NCBI GenBank assembly: GCA_028821575.1
Contig: JAPPFW010000003.1
Span: 1-59,198 of the forward strand
Origin: a bacterium
GTDB lineage: Bacteria > Actinomycetota > Acidimicrobiia > Spongiisociales > Spongiisociaceae
DNA length: 59,198 bases
Direction of reading: 5' to 3'
Shown here: positions 43,361-51,992 of the stretch, piece by piece
Layout: every line of letters begins with the position of its first letter
How positions within the stretch are numbered: position 1 is the stretch's first letter
Position numbers and translations under genes: made by a program
Notes under the pieces: generated by a model
The model's database searches: none
Seen by the model: the letters and a program-made list of their open reading frames with translations, nothing else
Told to the model about the DNA's origin: nothing

Positions 43361-44203
43361 ATGGAGTCGGTAGTCCTTACCGATGTCTCCGGGATGGACT
43401 GGACCGCCCAGATGTTCGGTGGCCGATCCAAGCGGCTCTTCGAAGGAGCAGACGGGAGCCATCTCGACTACGTCGACTTCTCGGGCAACGCCGCCTGGGA
43501 CCGGAACGATCCTGGAAAGGGTCCCCACTACCACACCTACCACGAGTGGGCCTACTGCCTGTCGGGTCACTTCGTCATCTACGAGTTCGTCCATCCACGC
43601 CAGATCGAGGGTGAATTGGTCCACTTCCGTGAGGGAACCTTCATGAGCAGGCCGGCCTACAGCCTGCACGCCGGGCAGGGCTACCCTCGTTCCGCGTTCC
43701 GCCAGGGACCGTGCGTCCTGCTCAACTACGAGGAGGGTCCGTCGGAGGTGCTGCTGGCCGGACCGGACAACGTTCCTGACGATGTGGTCGACTGGCCCGA
43801 CAACTTCATCCGCCAGACTGCCACGACCTTGGAGTGGGAGGCGGATCCGGAACTGGGGAGCGCCAGCATGAAGTGGCTCCGTGAGGACCCGATCGGGGGG
43901 TTCCGGGCCAAGCTACGCCACGTGCCGCCCGGATGGGTGGCTCCCGCAGAGATCCGAGCCACCTACCACGAACGTGCACACCGCTTCGCCTACGTGATCG
44001 CTGGAGACATGTCGTTGCAGGTAGGGGATGGTGGTACCGCGGTCGGTCCCGACTGGTTCATCGAACAGCCACCGGGAGCTGTGTGGGCCTGGGAGAGCGG
44101 TCCGGCCTCCGAGACAGGGTGCATGTGGCTGGAGGCGACCTACGCAGCCGGAACGACGCTGAGCAGCGGGAGGGTGGAGGACCCGATCGCGGTTGGGAAC
44201 TGA
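43361..44203 (+). CDS. Two-domain cupin protein
   Basis: 280 residues from ATG 43361 with GGGAGGGA upstream. The first barrel contains HYHTYHEWAYCLSGHF (about 56-71), with three His and a Glu suited to Fe or Mn binding. The second barrel has ATYHERAHRFAYVIAGDM (about 205-222). It resembles the bicupin at 18974-19777 in layout. It could be a ring-opening or isomerising dioxygenase. It is convergent with the DppC-like gene. Confidence 0.8.
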   Translation: MESVVLTDVSGMDWTAQMFGGRSKRLFEGADGSHLDYVDFSGNAAWDRNDPGKGPHYHTYHEWAYCLSGHFVIYEFVHPRQIEGELVHFREGTFMSRPAYSLHAGQGYPRSAFRQGPCVLLNYEEGPSEVLLAGPDNVPDDVVDWPDNFIRQTATTLEWEADPELGSASMKWLREDPIGGFRAKLRHVPPGWVAPAEIRATYHERAHRFAYVIAGDMSLQVGDGGTAVGPDWFIEQPPGAVWAWESGPASETGCMWLEATYAAGTTLSSGRVEDPIAVGN

Positions 44204-44216
44204 GGCCTGCCTGCTC

Positions 44217-45155
44217 CTACTGGCGGAGTTGGGGGTCGAGGAGGTCGTTCAGCCCGTCGCCCACGAGGTTGAAGCCGACCGTGGCGACGAGTAGGACCAT
44301 GCCGGGGAACAGGGAATACCACCACGCCCCCAGCAGCATGAAGGCGGTGGCATCGAACAGGATGTTGCCGATGGTGGGAGCAGGGGGCTGGATTCCCAGT
44401 CCGAGGAAGCTGAGAGCTGCTTCGGCGAAGATGGCTATCGCGATCCAGAGAAATGCTTGGACGAGCACGGGTGGCGCGACGTTGACGATCACCTCCCGGA
44501 ACAGGATCCGGCGGCGGGGCACGCCCACCACCCTCAGGGCATCGACGTAATCCTCGTGAACCTCCACCAGGGTGGCGGCCCGGGCGACCCGAGCGAAGAA
44601 CGGGGTGGCGGCAAGGGCGATGAGCATCACCACCTTCCAGGCACCCGGGATCTGGATGGGTCCGATCTGGGTGGGTCCGATGCCGGTGAGGCCCAGAACG
44701 AACATCCCCAGGACGAACAGGGGCAAAGCCAGGATGACGTCGACGGCGCGCATGATCACCTCGTCGATCATGGTGCCTCCCCGGTAGCCGGCGAACATGC
44801 CCGCCGGCACCGCGATGATCAGGCCCAGCAGTACGCTCATCACGGCAACCAGAAGCGAAATACGCGCCCCGTCGGCCGATCGGGCCAGCATGTCACGCCC
44901 CAGATGATCCGTCCCGAACAGACTCTCCCCGCTCGGTGAGCCGAGGCGCTTTGTCGACAACTCGAGAGGATCGCCGGTGAGCACCGGCCCGAATACGGCG
45001 AAGAGCAGGTAGATCAACACCAGCACGGCGCCAACGCGGGTCGCCCAGTTGTGGTTGATGGTGCGTGTGAAGCTGCGCAGGGCGCGCACAGCGGGCGATG
45101 TCGCCTGAGCCGGGATGGACAACTGAGTCGAATCCCGCCGTGCGCCTGTCACCAC
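44217..45155 (-). CDS. Oligopeptide-type ABC transporter permease (DppC-like)
   Basis: 312 residues from GTG 45155. There is a cytoplasmic N-terminus, then six spans. FGTDHLGRDMLARSADGARISL is the hallmark of the second permease, and VDALRVVGVPRRRILFREVIVNV is the EAA loop. It pairs with the DppB-like gene at 39072 to form the membrane part of the transporter. No other transporter gene is adjacent, so the subunit genes are unusually scattered. Confidence 0.93.
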   Translation of the reverse strand: MVTGARRDSTQLSIPAQATSPAVRALRSFTRTINHNWATRVGAVLVLIYLLFAVFGPVLTGDPLELSTKRLGSPSGESLFGTDHLGRDMLARSADGARISLLVAVMSVLLGLIIAVPAGMFAGYRGGTMIDEVIMRAVDVILALPLFVLGMFVLGLTGIGPTQIGPIQIPGAWKVVMLIALAATPFFARVARAATLVEVHEDYVDALRVVGVPRRRILFREVIVNVAPPVLVQAFLWIAIAIFAEAALSFLGLGIQPPAPTIGNILFDATAFMLLGAWWYSLFPGMVLLVATVGFNLVGDGLNDLLDPQLRQ

Positions 45156-45285
45156 CCGAACCCTTCGGCCTGCCTGCTGGCTTCAGACTAGGGCACAGCA
45201 TGACCCGCCGCCATCGCCTCGGAGGGTTGTCGATGATGGATGATCGACCGGAGCCCGACGAAACCAGAGAGTTCGTATACGCTGA

Positions 45286-45338
45286 CCACAATCCACAAGC
45301 CACAAGCCACAAGCCACAAGCCACAAGCCACAAGCCAC
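45286..45338. repeat. 7-base tandem repeat array (CCACAAG) abutting a start codon
   Basis: Seven copies (one variant, six perfect) plus a partial eighth run directly into the ATG of the MmgE/PrpD gene at 45339, leaving no ribosome site between. Three copies equal 21 bases, so the array is also an open in-frame stretch encoding a KPQATSH heptapeptide repeat. Confidence 0.95.
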
Positions 45339-46676
45339 ATGAGTATTACCCAACGCCTGGCCGACGAGGTAGCCCGATCGGAGTTCGATGATCTGCCGGT
45401 CGAGGCCGTCTCCGTCGTCAAGCAGGCGTTGATGGATGACATCGGTGTGGCGATGCTCGCCTACGAGTATCTCGACCAGCCGTTGGTGTGCTTCGCCCGG
45501 GAGGTAGGAGGGAATCAGGAAGCGACCGTGATCGGGGACGGATCCCTCGTGTCGGCGGGGTTGGCGGCCGGGGTGAACGCGGAGATGGCCTCCCACTCCG
45601 ACTTCGAGGAGTCGGGTCCCGGAGTTCATGCCTTCTCCCCGATAGGCCAGACAGCTGTGGCCATGGCCGAGCGTGAGGGGGCCTCCGGTCGCGACGTGAT
45701 CGCGGCCATCGCGGTGAGCTACGAGATCAACGGCCGGTTCGCTCGCAACCTCGCCGACACGAGCCCGCTCATTCACCTGTTCCCGGCCCATTTCCGGAGG
45801 CATCTGGTCGTCAACCCGGCTCTAGCGGCGGCAAGGATGCTGCGCCTGGACGCAGACGCCATCAACCGGGTGATCGGACTCGCCTGGACCATGGTGCCGC
45901 CCGATATGAACCACATCTACCTGACGCCCCGGCTGGACTGGCCCAACAGCCAGCACAACCTGTGGAGCTGCCAGATCGGTATCCAGTCGGCTCTGCTGGT
46001 CGCTTCGGGTACGGGCGGTCCTCCCGACATCCTCGACCACGGGGCGGCTGACATCTACCGCCTCGACCGTCTCGGGGAGTCTCCTGCGCCCTTCCACTAC
46101 CTGACGAACGAACTCAACTTCAAGCCCTGGATCGGTAGCTACGGCTTCATGGGAGGTATGCAGATCGCCGACCGCCTTGTGACGGAACACCGGATCGATC
46201 CCTCCACGATCAACCATGTGACCTTCCGCGGCAGTGCCGTCTACAACGACCCGGACAGCGTCTTCATCGATCCGGAACCTGATACAGCCTGGAAGGCGCT
46301 CGGATGCGTCCCGTGGGCCATCGCCAACGTCATCCTGGGCCACCCCGCCGGACCGGACTGGCTGGCGTCCGCGAGCCTGGCCGATCCGGAGCGCCGCGCC
46401 CTTACCCGCAGGGTGAGGCTCGAGACTTCCGAGAGTCCTTACGTCAACGAGGTGGAGATTGCGACCGCCGGAGAGACCTACCAAGGCCGGATCCGCCGGG
46501 AGGACTACCTCGGCAGCCCGCGCAACCCGATGTCGCTCCAGCAGTTGGAAGCCAAGTTCGTGCGCAATGCCTCGGTGGTGGTCGGTGAGCCCCAGGCAAG
46601 GGAGATGGCCGCTGTCCTGGACGCCTTGGAGGAAGTCGACGACATCCGCGATCTGACCCGCCTCTTCTCGAGATAG
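45339..46676 (+). CDS. MmgE/PrpD family protein, divergent DFEESGPG subgroup
   Basis: 445 residues from ATG 45339, where homology begins (MSITQRLADEVARSEF). The start directly follows a 7-base repeat array, and no Shine-Dalgarno sequence is visible. Initiation could be leaderless or at an upstream in-frame codon (the frame is open to 45240). The modified signature is DFEESGPGVH (88-97), without the GPxxVH that follows in the other two members, so this is the most diverged copy. Repeat-number changes could alter expression. Confidence 0.85.
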   Translation: MSITQRLADEVARSEFDDLPVEAVSVVKQALMDDIGVAMLAYEYLDQPLVCFAREVGGNQEATVIGDGSLVSAGLAAGVNAEMASHSDFEESGPGVHAFSPIGQTAVAMAEREGASGRDVIAAIAVSYEINGRFARNLADTSPLIHLFPAHFRRHLVVNPALAAARMLRLDADAINRVIGLAWTMVPPDMNHIYLTPRLDWPNSQHNLWSCQIGIQSALLVASGTGGPPDILDHGAADIYRLDRLGESPAPFHYLTNELNFKPWIGSYGFMGGMQIADRLVTEHRIDPSTINHVTFRGSAVYNDPDSVFIDPEPDTAWKALGCVPWAIANVILGHPAGPDWLASASLADPERRALTRRVRLETSESPYVNEVEIATAGETYQGRIRREDYLGSPRNPMSLQQLEAKFVRNASVVVGEPQAREMAAVLDALEEVDDIRDLTRLFSR

Positions 46677-46801
46677 TCCTGATCACTGCCCCCTGCCCAC
46701 TCATCACTCCCCACTGTAAGCAACCGTTTTGAACCTGTTTCGAAGCATTCTGATCTGTTTGGGAATATTAATGTCACAGGCAGGTTGTACTATGCGAACA
46801 T

Positions 46802-48226
46802 ATGTACGAATACCTGCTCGACTACCCAGACCAGGACACGGTCCAACCTCGGCACCTCAACGGTGTTGAGACTCCCCGGCTGGACGGCGACCTGTTCACC
46901 AGCCGCTACCAGAGGGAACGGCAGCGGGTGTACGACCGGGCCGCCCACATGGTGCAGGACGGTGGGTATGCGCATGGGGATGTGGAGGACGCCAAAGCGG
47001 AGGCCGCCTTGGTGAGGGGCGAAGCTCAGGTGAGCCGGACCCGGGGCGACCAACTGGGATGGGTCAGACATATGCTGCGGCGGGGTGCTGTGGCCCGGTT
47101 CGGATACCGGAACCCGACCGAGATGGTCGCGTCACGCCTCGATATGCGCCGTTCCGTGGCCCGGGAGCTGGTGTATCTGGCCGAGCGGTTGGGAGACCAC
47201 CAGATCGACAGCATCCGCTACGGTGCCGTCTCCTACGAACGTGCACTGGCCGAGACCCGCCTGGCGGAGGCGGGCGCGTCGGTGGAGGTGATCGAACGCA
47301 GCCGGGACCTGGACCTCGGGGCGGTCAAACGGCTGCTCCAGTCCCATCGGAAGATGACCCGCCAAGACGAGCGGGCCATCTTCGACGGTCAGTACCTGAG
47401 CATGCAGCCGTCGTTGGACGGCAGCCACGTGAAGGTCAACGGACGGCTCGGCGCGCTCGAAGCCGACATATGCCGCCATGGTCTCGACCGCAGAGGCGAG
47501 AGACTGGTACCCGCCGGTGAAACCCGGCCCGACGCCGGGCAGAGACGGGCCCTGGCGCTCACCACCCTATGCCAGGACGAATTAGACCGCGCCCCTCAAC
47601 CCGCCCAGACAACCGCCGAACGGATCCGCCAAGCCCGCCGCAGACGACGCGAACCCGCCCTCATGGTCGTCGCTAACCAGCCACTCGCGGAGGCGTCCGC
47701 CAACGAACAAGGCGTAGCAGTGCTTGCGGGAGCCCGGGTAGGACCCGACACCGTGGACCTCGTCCAATGCGTAGGCATCACCGAGGTCATCACCGTGGCC
47801 GGACAGAACATCGTTCACCACGGAACCACCGCTTCGACGCGTCCATCCCTGCGGCGAGCCGTGCTCGCCCGCGACGACGGATGCACCATCGACGGATGCA
47901 CCTCCACCTACCGGCTCGAAGCCCACCACATCACCCCGAGATCCCAAGGCGGGACCAACACAGCCGAGAACCTCACCAGTCTCTGCTGGTACCACCACCA
48001 CGTCGCCGTACACCGGCGAGGCATGCGCATCGACCCCCAATCACCACCCCGAAGACGCCGCCTCATACCACCAAGAACACAAACCTGCGGCTACCAGCCA
48101 CCCGACCCAGACCCCCACACCGTCGCCATACTCAGAGCCCTACACACCCAAAGCAACCGCGCCCCACCGTTACGGTGGAGCGGCCGGAGGCGGCCATTGT
48201 CTCGCAAACTTCAGGTCGCGGACTAG
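46802..48226 (+). CDS. DUF222 (13E12-type) protein with C-terminal HNH endonuclease domain
   Basis: 474 residues from ATG 46802. The N-terminal 300 residues match the alpha-helical DUF222 region found in actinobacterial 13E12-repeat proteins. The C-terminus has an HNH motif: CTIDGCTSTYRLEAHHI, GGTNTAENL, CWYHHH. The true target is unknown. Such genes multiply like mobile elements in actinobacteria. A TACTAT -10-like box 8 bases before the ATG suggests a leaderless transcript. The toxin-antitoxin genes start 11 bases after its stop. Confidence 0.88.
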   Translation: MYEYLLDYPDQDTVQPRHLNGVETPRLDGDLFTSRYQRERQRVYDRAAHMVQDGGYAHGDVEDAKAEAALVRGEAQVSRTRGDQLGWVRHMLRRGAVARFGYRNPTEMVASRLDMRRSVARELVYLAERLGDHQIDSIRYGAVSYERALAETRLAEAGASVEVIERSRDLDLGAVKRLLQSHRKMTRQDERAIFDGQYLSMQPSLDGSHVKVNGRLGALEADICRHGLDRRGERLVPAGETRPDAGQRRALALTTLCQDELDRAPQPAQTTAERIRQARRRRREPALMVVANQPLAEASANEQGVAVLAGARVGPDTVDLVQCVGITEVITVAGQNIVHHGTTASTRPSLRRAVLARDDGCTIDGCTSTYRLEAHHITPRSQGGTNTAENLTSLCWYHHHVAVHRRGMRIDPQSPPRRRRLIPPRTQTCGYQPPDPDPHTVAILRALHTQSNRAPPLRWSGRRRPLSRKLQVAD

Positions 48227-48237
48227 CCTGCGCGACC

Positions 48238-48897
48238 ATGAACCCGGCCAAGCTTCCCCCTGTCGGCTACTACCTGGCGTATGAGGTCGGGCAGCTAGCA
48301 GGAGTCTCCGGTGACCGCATCGGCCAGTGGGCTCGATACGGCTATATCCGTTCCTCCCAGTCGGATGGCGCGCCGCGTGTCTACTCGTACCAAGACGTGG
48401 CGGAGGCCATGGTGGTACACGCGCTGATTCAAGACGGTATGCCGATGAGGAACATTCGCTCGGCTGTCCGGAATCTCCGCGACGAGTTCGGACCCTGGCC
48501 GCTTCAAGACGCCCCCCTGTACGCTGAGTCCGATCGCCGGATCTTGCTGATGGACTCAGGGGAGTTGTTCGAAGCGGATGCCACGAAGATGCCGGGTAGC
48601 GGGGTGATCTACCAAACGGTGGAGCGGAACCTCAAACAGATCGCCGCCGATCTCCGCAGAGGAGGATGGGCGGCCCGCGAACTTCCCGACCTCGAACACA
48701 TCGAGGTCAACCCGAAGCGGCTGTCCGGCCGACCCACGATCAAGGGACGTCGCATACCGGCTCGCTTCGTTGCTGAGACGGCTCGAACTGCTGGCGGTAG
48801 GGATCTACTCCGAACAGACTTCGACCTCGAGCCCGTTCAGATCGATGACGCCGTTTCCTGGCTCCGATCGGTTGATGCGTATCTCGCTGCTGCGTAG
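48238..48897 (+). CDS. Antitoxin with MerR-like HTH and C-terminal DUF433 domain
   Basis: 219 residues from ATG 48238. The N-terminus (YYLAYEVGQLAGVSGDRIGQWARYGYI) is a MerR-type winged HTH. The last 65 residues (IEVNPKRLSGRPTIKGRRIPARFVAE) are a DUF433 domain, the usual antitoxin part paired with DUF5615 PIN-like toxins. It should bind its own promoter and block the toxin encoded 3 bases downstream. It lacks a clear ribosome site; AT content is somewhat higher than around it. Confidence 0.85.
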   Translation: MNPAKLPPVGYYLAYEVGQLAGVSGDRIGQWARYGYIRSSQSDGAPRVYSYQDVAEAMVVHALIQDGMPMRNIRSAVRNLRDEFGPWPLQDAPLYAESDRRILLMDSGELFEADATKMPGSGVIYQTVERNLKQIAADLRRGGWAARELPDLEHIEVNPKRLSGRPTIKGRRIPARFVAETARTAGGRDLLRTDFDLEPVQIDDAVSWLRSVDAYLAAA

Positions 48898-48900
48898 TCC

Positions 48901-49290
48901 GTGCTGGAGATCGTTGTGGACGAGAGCTTGTCAACTCGAATAGCTACGGAGCTTCGCAATCGGGGGCGAGAGTCCATCACGATCGCGGCGCTAGATCTCA
49001 AAGAACGGGACGATGGGGAGATCCTGCGCCGTCTCGCCAAACGCTCTGATCGATGGACACTGCTTACTGCTGACGATCAGCTCCCACTCGTCTGGAAGGA
49101 TGTAGTCGACGAGACGAACGCGACCGTTGCAACCATCAATCCGGTATACCCCGTCCCATACACCGAGAACGAGTGGCATCACGATGTGGCGCATCGCTGG
49201 GCACATGCGATCTGCCAACAGACCCGAGGAACCGTGAGGCGCTACTTCTTGACGACCCACAGACTCTGGACTCCCCGGTACCGTCGGTGA
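48901..49290 (+). CDS. DUF5615 PIN-like toxin
   Basis: 129 residues from GTG 48901. VVDESLSTRIATELRNRG gives the first acidic residues and WTLLTADDQLPLVW the second acidic cluster of the PIN-like nuclease fold. Between them lies DDGEILRRLAKRSD. The C-terminal 45 residues (NEWHHDVAHRWAHAI...) extend beyond the usual domain. It is a likely ribonuclease toxin held by the DUF433 protein. Both frames are intact, in contrast to the RHH/PIN pair at 3.7-4.3 kb. Confidence 0.82.
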   Translation: MLEIVVDESLSTRIATELRNRGRESITIAALDLKERDDGEILRRLAKRSDRWTLLTADDQLPLVWKDVVDETNATVATINPVYPVPYTENEWHHDVAHRWAHAICQQTRGTVRRYFLTTHRLWTPRYRR

Positions 49291-49472
49291 TCGGCCGCGT
49301 TCGGGTCACACGGTGGCCGATCTCGTAGAGGTTCATTAGCACCTGGCCCGCACCCATCGGGTGGATTGGAGTCCGCCCGGTTCGATGCCAGGTACCCGGG
49401 GGGCGTTCCTCGGCGCTGTCATTAACATCCAGTCCGAGTACGGCGGCCGGTCTAGTCCCGGGGAGGTAGGGC

Positions 49473-49883
49473 ATGGAAGCGTTGTTGATCATCGGGCGGA
49501 TTCTGTTCTCGTTGATATTCCTTGGGGCCGGGATCGGGCATCTCGCCAAGCCGAAAGAGACCGCCGCGTACGCCGAAGTGCGAGGCATGCCGGCTGCCGA
49601 ATGGCGGGTGCGCATCTCGGGTGTGCTGATCGCTGCGGGAGGTCTCGGTGTCATCCTCGGAGTCTGGATGGACCTCGCCGCGCTCGGGCTGACCGTATAC
49701 GTGCTGATCGCGGCCTTCCTGATACACCACTTCTGGTCGGACGAAGAGCCCACCCGGACCACGGAAATGGCGATGTTCATGAAGAATCTCGCCATCGCGG
49801 GCGCCGGTCTGATCATCTTCACCATGTCGGCCACCGGCGCGGATATGGGCTGGGAACTGGGAAGCAGCGCCTTCAACCTCTGA
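49473..49883 (+). CDS. DoxX-family membrane protein
   Basis: 136 residues, four membrane spans. IIGRILFSLIFLGAGIGHLAKP and the following MPAAEWRVRISGVLIAAGGL match the DoxX/DoxD family, small membrane proteins linked with redox or sulfur metabolism. It starts at ATG 49473 after GGGGAGG. The 182 bases upstream show no gene. The function in this context is not evident. Confidence 0.85.
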   Translation: MEALLIIGRILFSLIFLGAGIGHLAKPKETAAYAEVRGMPAAEWRVRISGVLIAAGGLGVILGVWMDLAALGLTVYVLIAAFLIHHFWSDEEPTRTTEMAMFMKNLAIAGAGLIIFTMSATGADMGWELGSSAFNL

Positions 49884-50006
49884 GAAGTGCCGGGCTCCCC
49901 ATGGTCGCGGCTTACCGTCCGACGGCCCGCTCCGACCGAGGTCGGCACCGGCCACTGGTAGAGTCGCGGCGCTCGTCTGAGGAGGGTTCCGGCTATCGGA
50001 GGATCG

Positions 50007-51188
50007 CTGCCGCTCGAGGGGATACGCGTAGTCGATGTGTCGACCCTGATAGCCGGGCCTATGGCGGCCATGATCCTGGCCGACTTCGGGGCCGACGTCA
50101 TCAAGATCGAGCATCCCCGCGGGGACCCGATCCGCGATCATGGCCATGCCAAGGACGGGGTCCCGCTGTGGTGGAAGGTGGTCGGGCGCAACAAGCGGGC
50201 CGTCACCCTGAATCTGTCCAAGGAAGCCGGCCAAGAGGTTCTTCTCAAGCTGGCCGAGCGCTCCGACGTCCTGATCGAGAACTTCCGGCCGGGGACCTTC
50301 GAGCGGTGGAACCTGAGCCCCGAGCGCCTGCACTCCGTCAATCCGCGCCTGACTATCACCCGGGTTACGGGGTTCGGCCAGTTCGGGCCCTACTCATCGA
50401 GGCCGGGGTTCGGCACGCTCGCAGAGTCGATGAGCGGGTTCGCGCATATGACCGGGGAGCCTGATGGACCGCCTACCTTGCCGCCCTTCGGTCTGGCCGA
50501 CAGCATCGCGGCCCAGGCCACCGCGAATGCGATCCTCATGTGCCTCTACAACCGCGATGCGCGTGGCGGGGGAGGGCAGATCATCGACGTGGCGATCATC
50601 GAACCGATCCTCTCCGTGCTCGGCTCTCAGCCGACGGTGTACGACCAATTGGGGATCGCGCAGCGACGGTCCGGCAACCGGTCGGTGAACAACGCTCCTC
50701 GCAACACCTACGAGACCAGCGACGGCCACTGGGTGGCGATCTCGACCAGCGCCCAGAGCGTGGCGGAACGGGTGATGCGACTGGTCGGGCGTCCTGAGTT
50801 GATCGACGAGCCATGGTTCAAGTCGGGCCGCGAGCGCGCCAAGCATGCCGACCTGCTCGACGGGTGCGTGGGATCCTGGATCGGGGACCGAGACCTGGAG
50901 GAAGTCGTGTCTGCTTTCGAGCAGGCCGAGGCTGCGGTCGCTCCGATCTACGACGCGAAGGGAATCCTCGACGATCCGCAATACCAGGCTCTGCAGTCGA
51001 TCGTCACCGTCGACGACCCGGATCTGGGGCAGGTCAAGATGCAGAACGTCATGTTCCGGCTCAGCGATACGCCTGGAGAGGTCCGCTGGGCGGGGAGAGA
51101 GTTGGGCGCGGACAATCGGTCGGTCTACGCAGAACTGGGGCTTTCGGGAACCGCGATCGACGCCCTGGCCGAGGCCGGGGTGATCTGA
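50007..51188 (+). CDS. Class III (CaiB/BaiF) CoA-transferase, non-canonical start
   Basis: 393 residues if started at CTG 50007. It has EGIRVVDVSTLIAGPMAAMILADFGADVIKIE, VIENFRPGTFERW and the catalytic Asp in GLADSIAAQ. The conserved N-terminus LPLEGIRVVDV lies upstream of the first standard start (GTG 50037), which would cut through the first strand of the Rossmann-like fold. GGAGG at 49998 precedes CTG 50007, and AGGAGGG at 49980 precedes an ATC at 49995. It transfers CoA between acids, activating a substrate for degradation, and lies just before a cyclase gene. Confidence 0.88.
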   Translation: MPLEGIRVVDVSTLIAGPMAAMILADFGADVIKIEHPRGDPIRDHGHAKDGVPLWWKVVGRNKRAVTLNLSKEAGQEVLLKLAERSDVLIENFRPGTFERWNLSPERLHSVNPRLTITRVTGFGQFGPYSSRPGFGTLAESMSGFAHMTGEPDGPPTLPPFGLADSIAAQATANAILMCLYNRDARGGGGQIIDVAIIEPILSVLGSQPTVYDQLGIAQRRSGNRSVNNAPRNTYETSDGHWVAISTSAQSVAERVMRLVGRPELIDEPWFKSGRERAKHADLLDGCVGSWIGDRDLEEVVSAFEQAEAAVAPIYDAKGILDDPQYQALQSIVTVDDPDLGQVKMQNVMFRLSDTPGEVRWAGRELGADNRSVYAELGLSGTAIDALAEAGVI

Positions 51189-51191
51189 GCC

Positions 51192-51992
51192 ATGGACCTT
51201 CGACACCTCGCAGGCGCTCGGGTCATCGACCTGGCCCAGCCCATGGAACGCGGGATGCCGGTGTCGCCCAACCACCCGGCCTTCGAGATAGCGATGATGC
51301 GCCGTCACGGCGACGTGGTCCGGCCCGACGGCGGGTCCGCAGCCAACGAGATGATCACCCTAGGTGGTCATGTGGGAACCCACATCGACGCGTTGGGCCA
51401 TGTCTCCCAGGACGGCATGCTGCATGGAGGAGTGGAGGCCGCCGGGGTGCAGGGCAACCGCGGCTTGGCGGCGCTCGGGATCGACACCGTGGAACCCATC
51501 GTGGGCCGGGGGATCCTGCTCGACGTGGCCGCCGCCCACGGAGTCGAGTGTCTCCCGCCCGCTTACGAGATCACTGCCGAGGACATGGAGAACACGGAGC
51601 GAAGAGCGGGCGTAGAAGTCCGGGAAGGCGACTCGGTGCTGGTCAGGACGGGTTGGGCGAGGCACTGGGGCGACCCGGACATGTTCCGGGGCCAGATCGA
51701 CGGCGCCCCCGGTCCAGGCGCGGCGGCCGGACGCTGGCTGGCAGACCGGTGCGTGCGCCTCGTTGGCGGGGAGACCATCGCCTTCGAGGTGATCCGTCCC
51801 GGCGCCGGCCACGCGACCCTGCCAGTCCACCGTATCCTGCTGGTGGAGGCTGGGATCCACATTATCGAGACCATGGACCTGACCCGACTTGCGGCCTCCG
51901 GGTCGGCGGAGTTCGTGCTGGTGGTCTCCCCGCTCAAGATCGTCGGGGCCACCGGGTCACCGATCCGCCCGATCGCGCTGGTAGATGCCTGA
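51192..51992 (+). CDS. Cyclase/kynurenine-formamidase-like metal hydrolase
   Basis: 266 residues from ATG 51192, 3 bases after the CoA-transferase. The signature HVGTHIDALGH corresponds to the HxGTHxDxPxH metal site of the cyclase family, which hydrolyses formyl-amides, isatin or cyclic amides. The C-terminal LVEAGIHIIETMDL is also family-typical. It overlaps the MmgE/PrpD gene by 8 bases. The trio CoA-transferase, cyclase and MmgE/PrpD would fit consecutive steps of acid activation, amide hydrolysis and dehydration or decarboxylation. Confidence 0.9.
   Translation: MDLRHLAGARVIDLAQPMERGMPVSPNHPAFEIAMMRRHGDVVRPDGGSAANEMITLGGHVGTHIDALGHVSQDGMLHGGVEAAGVQGNRGLAALGIDTVEPIVGRGILLDVAAAHGVECLPPAYEITAEDMENTERRAGVEVREGDSVLVRTGWARHWGDPDMFRGQIDGAPGPGAAAGRWLADRCVRLVGGETIAFEVIRPGAGHATLPVHRILLVEAGIHIIETMDLTRLAASGSAEFVLVVSPLKIVGATGSPIRPIALVDA

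Noticed and set aside
46802..49290. Prophage or integrative element boundaries around the HNH and toxin-antitoxin genes
   Set aside because: No integrase, transposase, tRNA target or terminal repeats are visible; DUF222-HNH genes alone do not define an element.
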